DNA of 64,000 bases from Paenibacillus endophyticus (GCF_014192395.1 NZ_JACHXW010000012.1:62001-126000); one strand, 5' to 3'. Positions 1-10,706 are shown, counted from the first letter of the stretch. Notes: a model not told the origin generated them from the letters alone. Translations and numbers: made by a program.

Positions 1-1
1 C

Positions 2-1186
2 CAGGATATCTTCTATCAAAGCTGGATAGAAGGCAAATATGCGGAATGGGAAATCGAGCAACGCAGCCGGGAATTAGGTATAACGCTTCCGGTCAACGCA
101 TTATGGGCTGTGACGGTTGTAGATCCTGATCCTTTAACGAACCCGGAAGGCCGATTTAGTGCGGAAGATATTATGCTTGTAAAGATTTCGCTGCTTGGAA
201 TTGCAAAAGAATTTCTGGATAAGGTTCCTTGCTTTATTTCGACCAATCACTCCAGCGCGACGGTGCTTGTATTCTTTGATTATACGCGCAATGGTGGCGA
301 TCCTTCATCAGCAAACGACTTTATGGCAGAGGTTCACCTCCATACGACAAGGCTATTGAGCGTACTCAAGGAGTTTCTCAAGATAACGGCCAGTGCTGGA
401 ATAGGCCGTGCGTGCGACCGGCCGAATAGTGTCTGCGATTCTTACCGGGAAGCTTGTCTAGCGCTGGAAGAACGAGTGGTTCACGGTCACGATATCGTCG
501 TACCATATCGAGACAAGCGCGAGCCGCGCAGCATTGTTGCCGCGGATATCCAGAGGGAACAGGTGCTTGTGCACGCGCTGGAGACCGGGCAAAGAGAAAA
601 AGCGATCGCGATGATTGATAAATGGGTCCATGTCTATGTTGACCAGGCTATGACAAGCGACGAGGTTCATCAAAATATTTTGCACCTGAGCTCGCTATTC
701 GTTCGGATCATTCAATTGAAAGGCTGGTCACTCAAAGAAATCGTCGGCAGCCATATTACGTATTTTTATAATCTGCGCGCTTTGACAACCAAAGACCAGA
801 CGTTGCAGTGGCTTTATGAAGTAATTGATCGATTCTGCCTATATGTCAATGATAGCAAACATAACAGCCGTCACGAATTAATCCGTCAAATGATCGAATG
901 GGTAGATTCGAGCATTAACGAGGATATCGGACTTCATGAGGTGGCAAGCAAGCTGTACATTAATGCCTCATACTTATCGAGGCTGTTTAAGCAGCAGATG
1001 GGGCAATCGTTCACCTCATATATCGTGGAGCGCAAAATGAAGCTTGCCATGCAATGGCTGACAGAGGGGATGAAGGTGTCTGAGACGGCGGAATTACTGG
1101 GCTACCGGGATTTCAGCTATTTCACCAAAGTATTTCGCAAAACGTGGGGCGTGACGCCAGCCGATGTTAAGAACAAAAAAGCATGA
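2..1186 (+). CDS. AraC-family transcriptional regulator, YesN-like (5' end outside window)
   Basis: The frame is open from the window edge (first codon at base 2), so the N-terminus, probably a receiver domain, is missing. The visible part has a middle region of about 280 residues typical of YesN-type regulators. It ends in an AraC double helix-turn-helix of about 100 residues, with IGLHEVASKLYINASYLSRL as the first recognition region and LLGYRDFSYFTKVFRKTWG as the second. Such proteins regulate sugar uptake and glycosidase genes. The next genes on the same strand, a GH20 glycosidase and a Gfo/Idh dehydrogenase, are plausible targets. The internal ATG at 110 is not the real start, because the coding frame continues upstream of it. 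Confidence 0.88.
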   Translation, partial: QDIFYQSWIEGKYAEWEIEQRSRELGITLPVNALWAVTVVDPDPLTNPEGRFSAEDIMLVKISLLGIAKEFLDKVPCFISTNHSSATVLVFFDYTRNGGDPSSANDFMAEVHLHTTRLLSVLKEFLKITASAGIGRACDRPNSVCDSYREACLALEERVVHGHDIVVPYRDKREPRSIVAADIQREQVLVHALETGQREKAIAMIDKWVHVYVDQAMTSDEVHQNILHLSSLFVRIIQLKGWSLKEIVGSHITYFYNLRALTTKDQTLQWLYEVIDRFCLYVNDSKHNSRHELIRQMIEWVDSSINEDIGLHEVASKLYINASYLSRLFKQQMGQSFTSYIVERKMKLAMQWLTEGMKVSETAELLGYRDFSYFTKVFRKTWGVTPADVKNKKA

Positions 1187-1341
1187 GCATACAAATAGGA
1201 TACAGATTGTCAGACATAGCGCTTCGCGTAAAAATGAATCTAAAGTAGTCGTTCGGCGAATTAGCGGCTCAATGAATGCGGACAGAATCGGCTATTTAAA
1301 ACAATTCGGTTTAGACTGAAAAGAAAGGGACGGGTATCGCC

Positions 1342-3375
1342 ATGAAAAATGTTTCGAACGATTACTTGACGAGGTATGCCTTGTTGGAGGAAAAGGGGGG
1401 GTATGTGACGACTGCCACGAAGCTGGCGACCGCGCATACAGCCGTAATTTCGCTTCTGGAGGGAGTCCGTTCCGGCGTTTCTGAACTGCCGTCGTTTCCC
1501 TCTATTCAGTTCAGAGAAGGGCAATGGCCGACACGGCTGCAAGACCGAATTCGCGAAACGTTCGGCCCTGAGGAATCTCGCGGTAATGAAGATGAGGCCT
1601 ATGCCATCGAGATTGAAGCAACAGGCATCGAGGTGTACGCGTTAACGGCGCGCGGTTCCCTCTACGGGGCGGCGACTCTCAGCAGGCTGGCGGAAGAAGG
1701 TCTCATTCGATATGGCTTCGTATACAACCGGCCGATTTGCCCCGTTCGAGGGCTGAAGCTGTACATGCCAACAAGGGAAGGCATGGATTATTTCAAACAA
1801 TTCATCGATCTGCTGTGCCGCTTCCAATACAATACTGTCGTGCTCGAAGTCGGAGGAGCGATGGCGTATGAGAAGCATCCCGAAATTAACGAAGGTTGGG
1901 TCCGCTACTGTGAGGAGATGAGTGAGTACAGCGGCAAGACGATAGAAATTCAAGACAAGACCTACCCTTGGTACAAAAATTCCATTCATGTGGAGAATGG
2001 CGGCGGAAGCTATTTGACTCAAGATGAGGTACGGGAACTGATTCATTACTGCAAGGAGCGGTTCTTCGAGGTTATTCCAGAGGTGCCTTCGCTCAGCCAC
2101 TGCGATTATTTGTTGATTAATCACCCGGAGCTGGCCGAACGCAAGAACGATCCATATCCGGATACCTATTGCCCGTCGGACGAGAGGTCCTATGAGCTTC
2201 TCTTCGACGTACTGGACGAGGTGTTGCAGGTATTCGAGCCTCGGACCGTGCACGTCGGACATGACGAATATTATAGCATCGGACTGTGTGAACGATGCAA
2301 AGGCAAGCCAGCTGAGAGCCTATACGCGGATGATTTGCGGCGAATTCATTCTTATTTGGCCGAACGCGGCGTGCAAACGATGATTTGGTGCGAGAAGCTG
2401 ATCGATGCTGAAGATAAGTTCGGAGAGAAATGGGGCGGCGCCGAAAGAGCGATGAAGAGCCATGTGACCGGCGAGCTATTCGGAGAGACGATCCCAGCGA
2501 CGTTCCAGGCGATCAATCTTCTGCCGACGGACATTCAGATGCTCAACTGGTATTGGGGCATGGGGAAGCAATATGACCGGTTGTTCCTAGAACTCAAGAT
2601 GCCGCTGATCTACGGAAATCTTGAAGGACCGGCTTTCGTAGGCTGGAAGGAGCGGCTCCGGGCAGGTGCCAGGGGCGGAATAATCTCGAACTGGAGCGAG
2701 ACGGCGGAAGGGAATCTGCAGCGCAACGGCATTCTGTTCTCGATGGCCTACTCGGCATTCCTGTTCTGGAGAGACGACTACGAGGAATCGGCATATGGGC
2801 AAGTCATCGAGCAGGCCTTCGAGGCTCTTTATCGGGATAAGAATCGCAGACTGCTTAGAACCGCCGAAGCCCAAAGAACAAACGCAGCCAATGGATCGAC
2901 GCGGGGTACGACATACGTCGAGGTGACGCACACGACGGATGAATACAGGGAGTATAAACTGTTTTTTGATGGTGTCTTTTTGGATCAAAAGGAGTACCGG
3001 ATCGGAGCGTACACGTTCGTCTACGAGGACGGAACCGAAGAGGAGCTCCCCATCTGCTATGGATTTAACATCTCCAATAAAGATCGCTCATGGGAGCGGT
3101 TTCTCTCCCTTGATTCGGCTCCGCTCAAGAAGGAGGCGTACAAGGTCGACGACGCCTTGTTCGAGACGGCCTATACAACCCGTCCGATGCCTACTGCAGA
3201 AGGAACCTATTACCGGTGGATGATTGAGAACCCGTATCCGAACAAAAGGATCAGCGGTGTTCGGCTGACCGTGGACAATCCCGCCGCGTATAGCATTTAC
3301 GTGAAGGAAATGAGGGCCTTTCCGAATTCTCCAGTCTGGCCATGCCAGAATCTTAGTCCAGACAAGAAAAGCTAA
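1342..3375 (+). CDS. Glycoside hydrolase family 20-like protein (beta-N-acetylhexosaminidase type)
   Basis: 677 residues without a signal peptide, so probably cytoplasmic. A short N-terminal GH20b-like region (about 1-125) precedes a TIM barrel. The barrel carries VIPEVPSLSHCDYLL and the GH20 catalytic signature HVGHDEYYSIG, whose Asp-Glu pair performs substrate-assisted hydrolysis of N-acetylhexosaminides in this family. About 150 residues after the barrel look like a beta-rich accessory domain. The start at 1342 is preceded by a GAAAGGGACGGG ribosome site. It lies between a YesN-like regulator and a Gfo/Idh dehydrogenase, consistent with catabolism of an imported oligosaccharide. The exact substrate cannot be read from the sequence. 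Confidence 0.82.
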   Translation: MKNVSNDYLTRYALLEEKGGYVTTATKLATAHTAVISLLEGVRSGVSELPSFPSIQFREGQWPTRLQDRIRETFGPEESRGNEDEAYAIEIEATGIEVYALTARGSLYGAATLSRLAEEGLIRYGFVYNRPICPVRGLKLYMPTREGMDYFKQFIDLLCRFQYNTVVLEVGGAMAYEKHPEINEGWVRYCEEMSEYSGKTIEIQDKTYPWYKNSIHVENGGGSYLTQDEVRELIHYCKERFFEVIPEVPSLSHCDYLLINHPELAERKNDPYPDTYCPSDERSYELLFDVLDEVLQVFEPRTVHVGHDEYYSIGLCERCKGKPAESLYADDLRRIHSYLAERGVQTMIWCEKLIDAEDKFGEKWGGAERAMKSHVTGELFGETIPATFQAINLLPTDIQMLNWYWGMGKQYDRLFLELKMPLIYGNLEGPAFVGWKERLRAGARGGIISNWSETAEGNLQRNGILFSMAYSAFLFWRDDYEESAYGQVIEQAFEALYRDKNRRLLRTAEAQRTNAANGSTRGTTYVEVTHTTDEYREYKLFFDGVFLDQKEYRIGAYTFVYEDGTEEELPICYGFNISNKDRSWERFLSLDSAPLKKEAYKVDDALFETAYTTRPMPTAEGTYYRWMIENPYPNKRISGVRLTVDNPAAYSIYVKEMRAFPNSPVWPCQNLSPDKKS

Positions 3376-3530
3376 CGAGCTAGGTTACGTTTTCGCGAGG
3401 TGAAGGAAGCAAGCCCTGTATTCATCAGTAGTTGTCCAAGGCATTAATAGATTGACATTAACTATCATTAAATGGGGATATTGCACCCATGCTATGGACC
3501 ATATAAACAAACGGAAAGGATGAAAACGTA
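3376..3530 (+). promoter_or_regulatory. Spacer with a possible promoter
   Basis: This 155-base gap separates the GH20 and dehydrogenase genes. It contains TTGACA near 3453 followed by an AT-rich stretch, which could be a sigma-A promoter. No convincing -10 box at ideal spacing was identified. The dehydrogenase may therefore be transcribed alone or together with the GH20 gene. Confidence 0.3.
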
Positions 3531-4616
3531 ATGTCCCCTATCCTGAACGTCGGTATTATCGGCTTGGGCGAAGTCGCACAGGTGATTCATCTGCCGGTTC
3601 TCGCCGCGATGCCCGATCACTTCCGCATCGCGGCTCTGTGCGACGTATCTCCGGGGCTGCTTGCCGCTATGGGCAAAAAATACGGCGTCGGCCGAATCTA
3701 CTCCGACGCTAGCAAGCTCACGAGCGATCCGGACGTAGACGTCGTATTTGTGCTGAACAGTAACGAATACCACGCGGACTGTGCGATCGCAGCCGCGAAC
3801 AACAAGAAGCATGTCCTAATCGAGAAGCCGATGTGCTTAACGTTCACGGAAGCCGACGCCATCATCGAGGCGAAGAACCGAAACGGCGTGAAGGTCATGG
3901 TCGGCTATATGAGGCGCTTTGCGGCTTCTTTCGTGGAAGCGGTCCAATTAATCCGCAGCATGGACCGGATTCATTATGCGCGGGTCCGGGATATCATTGG
4001 ACTTAATTCCTTCTTCATCAAGCCTACGAGTCATACGATTTCGTTCGGGGACATTCCGGAATCACTGAAGGAGGACAGATACCGCAGAACAGCGGCGCTC
4101 GTAGAGGAAGCCACCGGAATCGCGGCCGGTTCACCGCTACACGACGTATACGGCCTGCTAGTCGGACTGTCCAGCCATGACCTATCCGTCATGAGGGAGG
4201 CGCTCGGCATGCCGCAAGGCATCGTCGGAGCCAAGTATACGGAGACAAACGGCTTACCGTTTTTGACTGCGATTTTCGACTACGGCAGCTTCTCCGTCGT
4301 GTTCGAGACTGGCGTTGACGGACAGGGGCGCTTCGATGCACATCTGAAAGTGTACGGGATCGGCAAGTCCGTCAAGGTTCAGTACGATACCCCGTATATT
4401 CGCCATCTGCCGACCACGCTTACCGTCTGCGAAACCGTTGGCGAAGCGTACACGGAATCCGTCCGACTGCCGACCTATACCGATCCGTATACGCTGGAGC
4501 TGAAGCATCTGCACGAGGCGATTACACAGAATCAAGAGCCGAAGACGACGCCGGAGGAATACAAAGACGATCTTGTGTTGTTCAAAATGATCATTGATGC
4601 CTTGGCCAAAGTATGA
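3531..4616 (+). CDS. Gfo/Idh/MocA-family NAD(P)-dependent oxidoreductase
   Basis: 361 residues. The N-terminal Rossmann fold begins with VGIIGLGEVAQVIHLPVL. The conserved VLIEKPMC segment carries the catalytic-site EKP motif of the family. The C-terminal half is the alpha/beta dimerisation domain. Members oxidise or reduce sugars, inositols and their derivatives, and the cytoplasmic location and GH20 neighbour suggest a sugar-derived substrate. The start at 3531 follows GGAAAGGATG with a normal gap. Family assignment is strong; the substrate is unknown. Confidence 0.87.
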   Translation: MSPILNVGIIGLGEVAQVIHLPVLAAMPDHFRIAALCDVSPGLLAAMGKKYGVGRIYSDASKLTSDPDVDVVFVLNSNEYHADCAIAAANNKKHVLIEKPMCLTFTEADAIIEAKNRNGVKVMVGYMRRFAASFVEAVQLIRSMDRIHYARVRDIIGLNSFFIKPTSHTISFGDIPESLKEDRYRRTAALVEEATGIAAGSPLHDVYGLLVGLSSHDLSVMREALGMPQGIVGAKYTETNGLPFLTAIFDYGSFSVVFETGVDGQGRFDAHLKVYGIGKSVKVQYDTPYIRHLPTTLTVCETVGEAYTESVRLPTYTDPYTLELKHLHEAITQNQEPKTTPEEYKDDLVLFKMIIDALAKV

Positions 4617-4678
4617 TGGAGGAAAGGGATGGAAGGTGAGCCCGATAAACATCGTGATGCTGCATAGCATGCCCTGCC

Positions 4679-4843
4679 GGTACGGATTATTGCGATGCCG
4701 AGATTCAAGTTATTCGCTACGATGAAATAGAGGTTGATTTGATCTATATCGGAAGCAGCGTAGGCGATGTGCCGTTGAACAAGCTGAGCGACAGTTCGCA
4801 TCGTTATTCCAAAGATCGACGAGTCAGCACATCGGATGCCTAG
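4679..4843 (+). pseudogene. Coding-like remnant of unknown origin
   Basis: A frame open from 4679 to a TAG at 4841-4843 reads like real protein (for example AEIQVIRYDEIEVDLIYIGS). It has no ribosome site or obvious start, and no family was recognised. It follows the dehydrogenase directly and could be the tail of a lost downstream gene. It could also be chance. Confidence 0.3.
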
Positions 4844-4857
4844 AAACGGCAACAATC

Positions 4858-4900
4858 AAAAAGCCCTTGCGACCGCTCAAACGGTCGAAAGGGCTTTTTC
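4858..4900. terminator. Bidirectional intrinsic terminator
   Basis: AAAAAGCCCTTGCGACCG pairs with CGGTCGAAAGGGCTTTTT with one mismatch around a six-base loop. T-runs occur on both strands. It lies between the + strand dehydrogenase and the - strand histidine kinase, as expected for convergent genes. Confidence 0.9.
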
Positions 4901-4910
4901 GTTGCGAGGC

Positions 4911-6189
4911 CTAATCCAGATGCAGATAAAAAGTCGTCGATTCCCCAAGCTCGCTTGTCGCATATAGCTTGCCAGCATGCTGATCAACGATGGACTTTGC
5001 AATAGAAAGACCCAGACCGTGGCCGCCTTGGGTGCGAGTGCGGGAAGAATCCGTCCGATAGAATCGGTCGAAGATCCGGTGCAAGTGCTCCGAAGCAATG
5101 CCTTCGCCTGTGTTGGCGACCGATAGGACGACATCTTGATGCTGTTTCTTCAGCGCAATCTCGATTAATCCTCGCTGACCCGCGTATTTGATCGCATTGT
5201 CGAGCAAGATCATGATGACTTGCTTAATCTGCTCACTGCTGCCGTTCACTGTCAGTCCGGGCTCAATATCATATACGAGTTGGAGCTCCTTCTCGAAAAT
5301 AACGGCCTCCATTGTCAGTATAATTGTCTCCACCGCTTCGCTCAGGTCAAACTCGGCGTGCATCATCGCGGAACGCGCGTCCTCCATCTCAGTCAGGTAG
5401 AGGAGATCGCTTGTCAGCTTGGCCATGCGCAGCGTCTCCTGCTTAATGACATGCAGCCACTTTGCTTGGTTTACGATCGTATCCTCGCTGTTAGCGAGCA
5501 GCACATCCGCGTTAGTCTGAATGACCGCAAGCGGCGTCTTCAATTCATGGGAAGCATTGGCGATAAACTGCTTCTGCTTCTCGAACGCCTCTTTAACTGG
5601 AGCAATGGATCGGCTGGCAAAATAACGGCTGATGAAATAGATGAAGACGAGCATAACGAGAGCAACAGCCCCGAATGTGTAAATCAAATTCGTCAAAATG
5701 CCTTGCTGCGCGGTGATATCCATAAAAACGAACATATTGCCTGCAGAAGAAGTGGATTGAACGATGAACGCCCATTCATTGCCGTCCAGCTTAAGTTGGC
5801 CGGTCGTTTTACCCGCAGCGAGTGCCTTCTCGAGAGCCGCTTGGAAAAAGGACTCCTCCATATCAAATCGCGAGTCGGTGCTCGTTAACGTGCCGGAGCT
5901 GTCCGCTTCTAGCTTGAACGATACGGACCGTTCAGGTCTCCAGCCGTCGTCTTTCATGCCTGCAGGCAGCTCGCCTTGTAACTCTTCGGGAGGTGGGGCG
6001 CCGTCATCGACCGGTTCGAACCGTCTAGGCCCGTCCTGCTGTTTATGGTAGAATTCCGAAACTTGGTGAAGCTCCATATTGATGTCGCGTCTCACGTCTT
6101 GATAGGTGATCGCATAAATGGCCGTGAAAGCAGCGAGCATCATGACGGTGATCGTGATCAGGTTCAACAAGAGAAAACGGTTTTTGAGT

Positions 6190-6200
<11 letters not shown>
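4911..6200 (-). CDS. Two-component sensor histidine kinase
   Basis: 429 residues. An N-terminal membrane helix (about 10-30), an extracytoplasmic sensor of about 140 residues rich in Pro and Glu, and a second helix (about 175-195) precede the kinase core. The phospho-acceptor motif is NASHELKTPLAVIQ. The ATPase has an N box (VIMILLDNAIKYA), a G1 box (SVANTGEGI) and HGLGLSIAKSIVDQHAGKLY. The gene overlaps its response regulator by 11 bases and is translationally coupled to it. Divergent placement to the VTC/DUF4956/beta-helix operon suggests that it controls that operon in response to an envelope or surface signal. The ligand is unknown. Confidence 0.93.
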
Positions 6201-6879
<679 letters not shown>

Positions 6880-6933
6880 CGGCTGTTCATCCTTTGTTGT
6901 TTACTAGATTTGCTATCCCCATTATAGCAAGCG

Positions 6934-7046
6934 AACCTTTAATCAACCTTAACTGTTTTCTTTCGCTCGTGTTCAATCGCTATATATAGGAAGCGCGATT
7001 TATTAAGAAAATGTAAATCGATTTAAGATTCATTAAAGGTTGAAGG
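6934..7046. promoter_or_regulatory. Divergent control region with repeated AACCTTTAAT motif
   Basis: The gap between the response regulator and VTC genes holds AACCTTTAATCAACCTTAA at 6934-6952. The same decamer occurs in inverted orientation, ATTAAAGGTT, at 7032-7041, next to TTAAGATTCATTAAAGG, which resembles a direct-repeat OmpR-type site. Each half lies close to one of the two divergent genes. This suggests that the regulator controls both its own operon and the VTC operon. The assignment is inferred from symmetry and position. Confidence 0.5.
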
Positions 7047-7106
7047 ACTAAGATACAGACATGAGAGACGAGACCACATCGAACGTCAGAAAGGAATGAT
7101 ACAGGG

Positions 7107-7913
7107 ATGGCTATTGAGGTGTTCAACCGATACGAGAACAAATACTTGTTGGATCACGATGCGTATTTGCGATTTTATAACGACCTGCTTGAACATATGG
7201 AGCTTGATGCTTATAACAAGCAGCATGAATTTTATTCGATCAGCAACCTTTACTTCGATACTCCTCATGATTCGCTCATCCGGACGAGCCTGTCGAAGCC
7301 GAAATACAAGGAAAAGCTTCGGCTGAGAGCGTACGGCGTGCCGAGCGGCGACGCGAAGGTGTACCTGGAGATGAAGAAGAAGGTGTTCGGACTCGTCAAC
7401 AAACGAAGAACAGGGATGAAGCTGAACGAAGCCTACGAGTTCGTGCAAACCGGGATCGAGCCAGCGCTCCAGCCTTACATGAACAAACAGGTGATCGAGG
7501 AAATCAAATATTTCCTATGCCGCTACGAGCTCGAACCGAAGGTATATCTGGCTTACGAACGAATGGCGATGTTTAGCAAGGAGAGCCGAGACCTCCGCAT
7601 TACGTTCGACACGAACATCCGCCATCGCCGGTACGATCTGGGACTGGATCTTGGCGATCATGGCGAGCTTCTTGATCCAGCCAACAAGTGGCTGATGGAA
7701 GTAAAAGCCGAAAACACGATTCCGCTGTGGTTGTCGCGGCTGCTATCGGAGCATGGATTGTACCGCACTAGTTTCTCTAAATACGGCAACGAATACATAA
7801 AAACGGTTAGACACGGCCATGAACGACCGATGTTGCGGGCGCAAAAAACACCGGCCGCGCAAACGACACAAATAACACCATTTATAGAAAGAGAGCGTGT
7901 ACGCTATGTTTGA
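7107..7913 (+). CDS. VTC-domain protein (polyphosphate polymerase-like)
   Basis: 268 residues with the VTC tunnel-fold signature: RYENKYLL at the N-terminus, LYFDTP, KEKLRLRAYG, VYLEMKKK followed by KRR, and LMEVKAENTIPLWL near the C-terminus. These basic and acidic residues line the nucleotide/polyphosphate tunnel in characterised VTC proteins. No membrane segment or signal peptide is present. The next gene (DUF4956 membrane protein) overlaps it. The combination VTC, DUF4956 and a beta-helix or CotH protein recurs in Firmicutes. Whether this one makes polyphosphate or binds another polyanion is not known. Confidence 0.87.
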   Translation: MAIEVFNRYENKYLLDHDAYLRFYNDLLEHMELDAYNKQHEFYSISNLYFDTPHDSLIRTSLSKPKYKEKLRLRAYGVPSGDAKVYLEMKKKVFGLVNKRRTGMKLNEAYEFVQTGIEPALQPYMNKQVIEEIKYFLCRYELEPKVYLAYERMAMFSKESRDLRITFDTNIRHRRYDLGLDLGDHGELLDPANKWLMEVKAENTIPLWLSRLLSEHGLYRTSFSKYGNEYIKTVRHGHERPMLRAQKTPAAQTTQITPFIERERVRYV

Positions 7914-8595
7914 TTTCGAAACTTTATTCAATCCTACGACTGCGACTACCACAATGACACTTGGCAGCTCGATCATCACGATTCTAATCGCCATTGCCCT
8001 CGGCGCCATTATCAGCTTCACTTACATGAAGACAAGCATGGCGGGCTATTCACAAAACTTCACGCTAACCATGATCATTCTGCCCACAATCGTCGCCATT
8101 ATTATTCTCCTGATCGGCAGCAACATTGCCCGAGCTTTCAGCCTTGCGGGTGCCTTCTCGATTATCCGGTTCCGAAGCGCGCCCGGCGATCCAAAGGATA
8201 TCGCTTACGTCCTGTTTACGATGGCGGCTGGTCTCGCTTGCGGCGTAGGCGCCTTCGGCTACGCGGTATTATTCACTTTAATCCTTTGCGCCTTGATGTT
8301 CATCTTGAGTAAAACCAACTTCGGAGCGAGAAAATCGGCTCAGAAGCTGCTCAAAGTAACGATTCCAGAAAGCCTGGTCTACGAGGAAGCATTCGACGAA
8401 GTATTCGATAAGTTTGGTGTTGCGTATGAATTGAAAAAAATCCGTACGACTGAGCTTGGCAGCTTGTATGAGCTCGTCTACACCGTCACGTTGGATCAGA
8501 ACACGAACCAGAAGGAATTCCTTGACTCGATCCGATGCCGCAATGGCAACTTGGATTTATCCTTGACGATGTCCCCCACGGCTACGGCTGAATAA
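7906..8595 (+). CDS. DUF4956-family membrane protein
   Basis: About 229 residues from the ATG at 7906. That start has a GAAAGAGAG ribosome site nine bases upstream; a GTG at 7897 is a poorer alternative. Four hydrophobic segments fill the first 140 residues, including the conserved ARAFSLAGAFSIIRFRSAPG motif. A soluble C-terminal domain of about 90 residues follows. It overlaps the VTC gene by eight bases, so the two are translationally coupled. The pair probably forms a membrane complex with VTC on the cytoplasmic side. The molecular function of DUF4956 is not established. Confidence 0.88.
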   Translation: MFDFETLFNPTTATTTMTLGSSIITILIAIALGAIISFTYMKTSMAGYSQNFTLTMIILPTIVAIIILLIGSNIARAFSLAGAFSIIRFRSAPGDPKDIAYVLFTMAAGLACGVGAFGYAVLFTLILCALMFILSKTNFGARKSAQKLLKVTIPESLVYEEAFDEVFDKFGVAYELKKIRTTELGSLYELVYTVTLDQNTNQKEFLDSIRCRNGNLDLSLTMSPTATAE

Positions 8596-8630
8596 CGCAA
8601 CACCCATTACAATTCGGAAGGAAGATCGAT

Positions 8631-10706
8631 ATGAAAAAGACGAATTTAAAACATTATGTAGGCGTAATCGCCTTGTGCACGGTACTGCTAGCTTCGGCCT
8701 GCAGTAATGGAAGCAGCAATACGAGAGCATCCGGCAATGCGGCGGTCGTTGAGACTTCTTCAACGGTTCAGCAGACAGAAACGGCTGCAGTTGCGACAAC
8801 CGAGCTGTCGATGGACGAACTCGTGGAGTTCGACGATGAAGACTACAACACGGAGTGGAGCGAAGACAGTTCGACGAAGATTGTTTTTAGTGGCACATCG
8901 GCTAGCGTAACGGGTGCTGGAGCCGCAACAGGTGAAGGCGGATCGGTGAGCATAACGGAAGCTGGCACGTATGTATTAAGCGGCATACTGAACGACGGCC
9001 AGTTGACGGTGAACGTGCCGGACGGCAAGGTACACTTGATCTTGAACGGCTTGGAGCTTCATAATAACGACAGTGCTCCGCTGTATATCGTGGAAGCCGA
9101 TAAGGTTGTTGTAACACTGCAAGACGGCACGGAAAACAAACTGTCGGACGGCACGAGCTACGTCTATGCCGATGCAACCGCCGAAGAACCGAACGCAGCC
9201 TTGTACAGCAAGGCTGACCTGACGATTAACGGAACGGGCAAGCTGACGGTGGTAGGCAACTTTAACAACGGCATCAACAGCAGGGACGACTTGAAGCTGG
9301 TATCTGGCACGATCGCGGTTAAGGCTGTTGACGACGGCGTAATGGGCAAAGACCGCGTGGCTGCTCTCGAAGGCGTGAAACTGACGGTGGAAGCAGGCGG
9401 TGACGGCGTGAAAGCGACCAATGCAGAAGAAGAAGGCAAAGGAATTATTGCCATCGCCGGCGGCATGTTCGACATTGCATCCGGCAACGACGCGCTTCAA
9501 GCGGAAACATCAATGCTAGTTAATGGCGGTACGTTCTCGCTCATAACTGGTGGCGGCAGCGTGAATGGAGAGACGTATGCCGAAGAGAGCGGCGGCTGGG
9601 GCGGCGGTCAACAAGTAGCACCAGATGCGGCAAGCACGGCAACGGGTACGGATGCGACTGCAACGGAAGATACATCGACTAGTGCGAAAGGATTGAAAGC
9701 AGGTACGGATATTCAAGTGGGAGGCGGTACGTTCAAGATCGACTCAGCGGATGACGCTATCCACAGCAATGGCAATCTGACGATAGCTGGCGGCGAGCTC
9801 ATGCTCACTACCGGTGATGACGGCATCCACGCGGATACAGCAGTTACGATCACAGGCGGGAAGATTAATATTACGAAGAGCTACGAAGGGATCGAAGGCT
9901 CCATCATTACGCTGGCTGGCGGCGAAGCGACAGTAACGGCATCAGACGACGGCGTGAACGTAGGAGGCGGGAACGACGGTTCGTCAGTGAACGGACGTGC
10001 GGGCCAGAACACGATTACCGACGGCACGCATATGCTGACGATTACCGGAGGCATATATAACGTGAACGCGACCGGCGACGGACTCGACTCCAACGGTTCA
10101 ATCGTGATGAGCGGCGGCACGGTAACCGTTAGCGGTCCTACCAAGGCGGGCAACGGCTCAATTGATTACGACGGCACTTTCGAGATGACGGGCGGCTACC
10201 TGATCGCCGCTGGCAGCTCGGGCATGGTGCAATCGACTTCCGATACGTCGACGCAGCAATCGGTACTCATGACCTTCCCGCAGGCACTGGATCCTCGAAC
10301 GATGGTGCGCCTCGAGGACAGCAAAGGAAACGCTATCGCGACCTTCGCTCCGTTAAAAACATTCCAATCGATCATGATCAGCTCGCCTGACCTGAAGCAA
10401 GGCAGTACGTACACAATCTACTCGGGCGGCTCATCTACCGGCACCGAAACGAACGGCCTATACGAAGGCGGCGAGTACACGGGCGGTACGAAAGTAGTCA
10501 GCTTCGAGATTACGAGCGCTGTCACTTGGGTGAACGAGTCAGGCGTCACGACAGCTCAGAGCGGCATGGGCATGGGCGGTGGAAGAGGCGATATGGGCGG
10601 AGGTGAGCGTCCAATGAGAGGCCAAGGCGGTCAGCCTCCGGCTGACGGCACGGTCCCCGAGGCCGCACCGCAACGTACGGCTGGTACAGGCACGCAAGAG
10701 CAATAA
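8631..10706 (+). CDS. Secreted lipoprotein with Cthe_2159-like carbohydrate-binding beta-helix
   Basis: 691 residues. A lipoprotein signal peptide ends in the lipobox LASAC (Cys at about residue 24). A Ser/Thr-rich linker follows. The rest is a chain of beta-helix turns with repeated motifs such as DDGIHADTAVTITGG, DDAIHSNGNLTIAGG and GDGLDSNGSIVMSGG. This pattern matches the Cthe_2159/DUF4353 family, whose founding member binds cellulose and pectin-type polysaccharides. The last 60 residues are Gly/Met/Gln-rich (GMGMGGGRGDMGGG). It is the last gene of the VTC operon, followed by a terminator. Tethering outside the cell next to a VTC/DUF4956 pair suggests a surface-polymer role. Confidence 0.88.
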   Translation: MKKTNLKHYVGVIALCTVLLASACSNGSSNTRASGNAAVVETSSTVQQTETAAVATTELSMDELVEFDDEDYNTEWSEDSSTKIVFSGTSASVTGAGAATGEGGSVSITEAGTYVLSGILNDGQLTVNVPDGKVHLILNGLELHNNDSAPLYIVEADKVVVTLQDGTENKLSDGTSYVYADATAEEPNAALYSKADLTINGTGKLTVVGNFNNGINSRDDLKLVSGTIAVKAVDDGVMGKDRVAALEGVKLTVEAGGDGVKATNAEEEGKGIIAIAGGMFDIASGNDALQAETSMLVNGGTFSLITGGGSVNGETYAEESGGWGGGQQVAPDAASTATGTDATATEDTSTSAKGLKAGTDIQVGGGTFKIDSADDAIHSNGNLTIAGGELMLTTGDDGIHADTAVTITGGKINITKSYEGIEGSIITLAGGEATVTASDDGVNVGGGNDGSSVNGRAGQNTITDGTHMLTITGGIYNVNATGDGLDSNGSIVMSGGTVTVSGPTKAGNGSIDYDGTFEMTGGYLIAAGSSGMVQSTSDTSTQQSVLMTFPQALDPRTMVRLEDSKGNAIATFAPLKTFQSIMISSPDLKQGSTYTIYSGGSSTGTETNGLYEGGEYTGGTKVVSFEITSAVTWVNESGVTTAQSGMGMGGGRGDMGGGERPMRGQGGQPPADGTVPEAAPQRTAGTGTQEQ

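Noticed and set aside
1642..2262. 206-codon - strand frame inside the GH20 gene
   Set aside because: The + strand has clear GH20 catalytic motifs in the same place, and the - strand frame has no start signal or family features.
8902..9500. Several long - strand frames opposite the beta-helix lipoprotein gene
   Set aside because: They are shadows of a repetitive, compositionally biased + strand gene and have no ribosome sites or protein-like composition.
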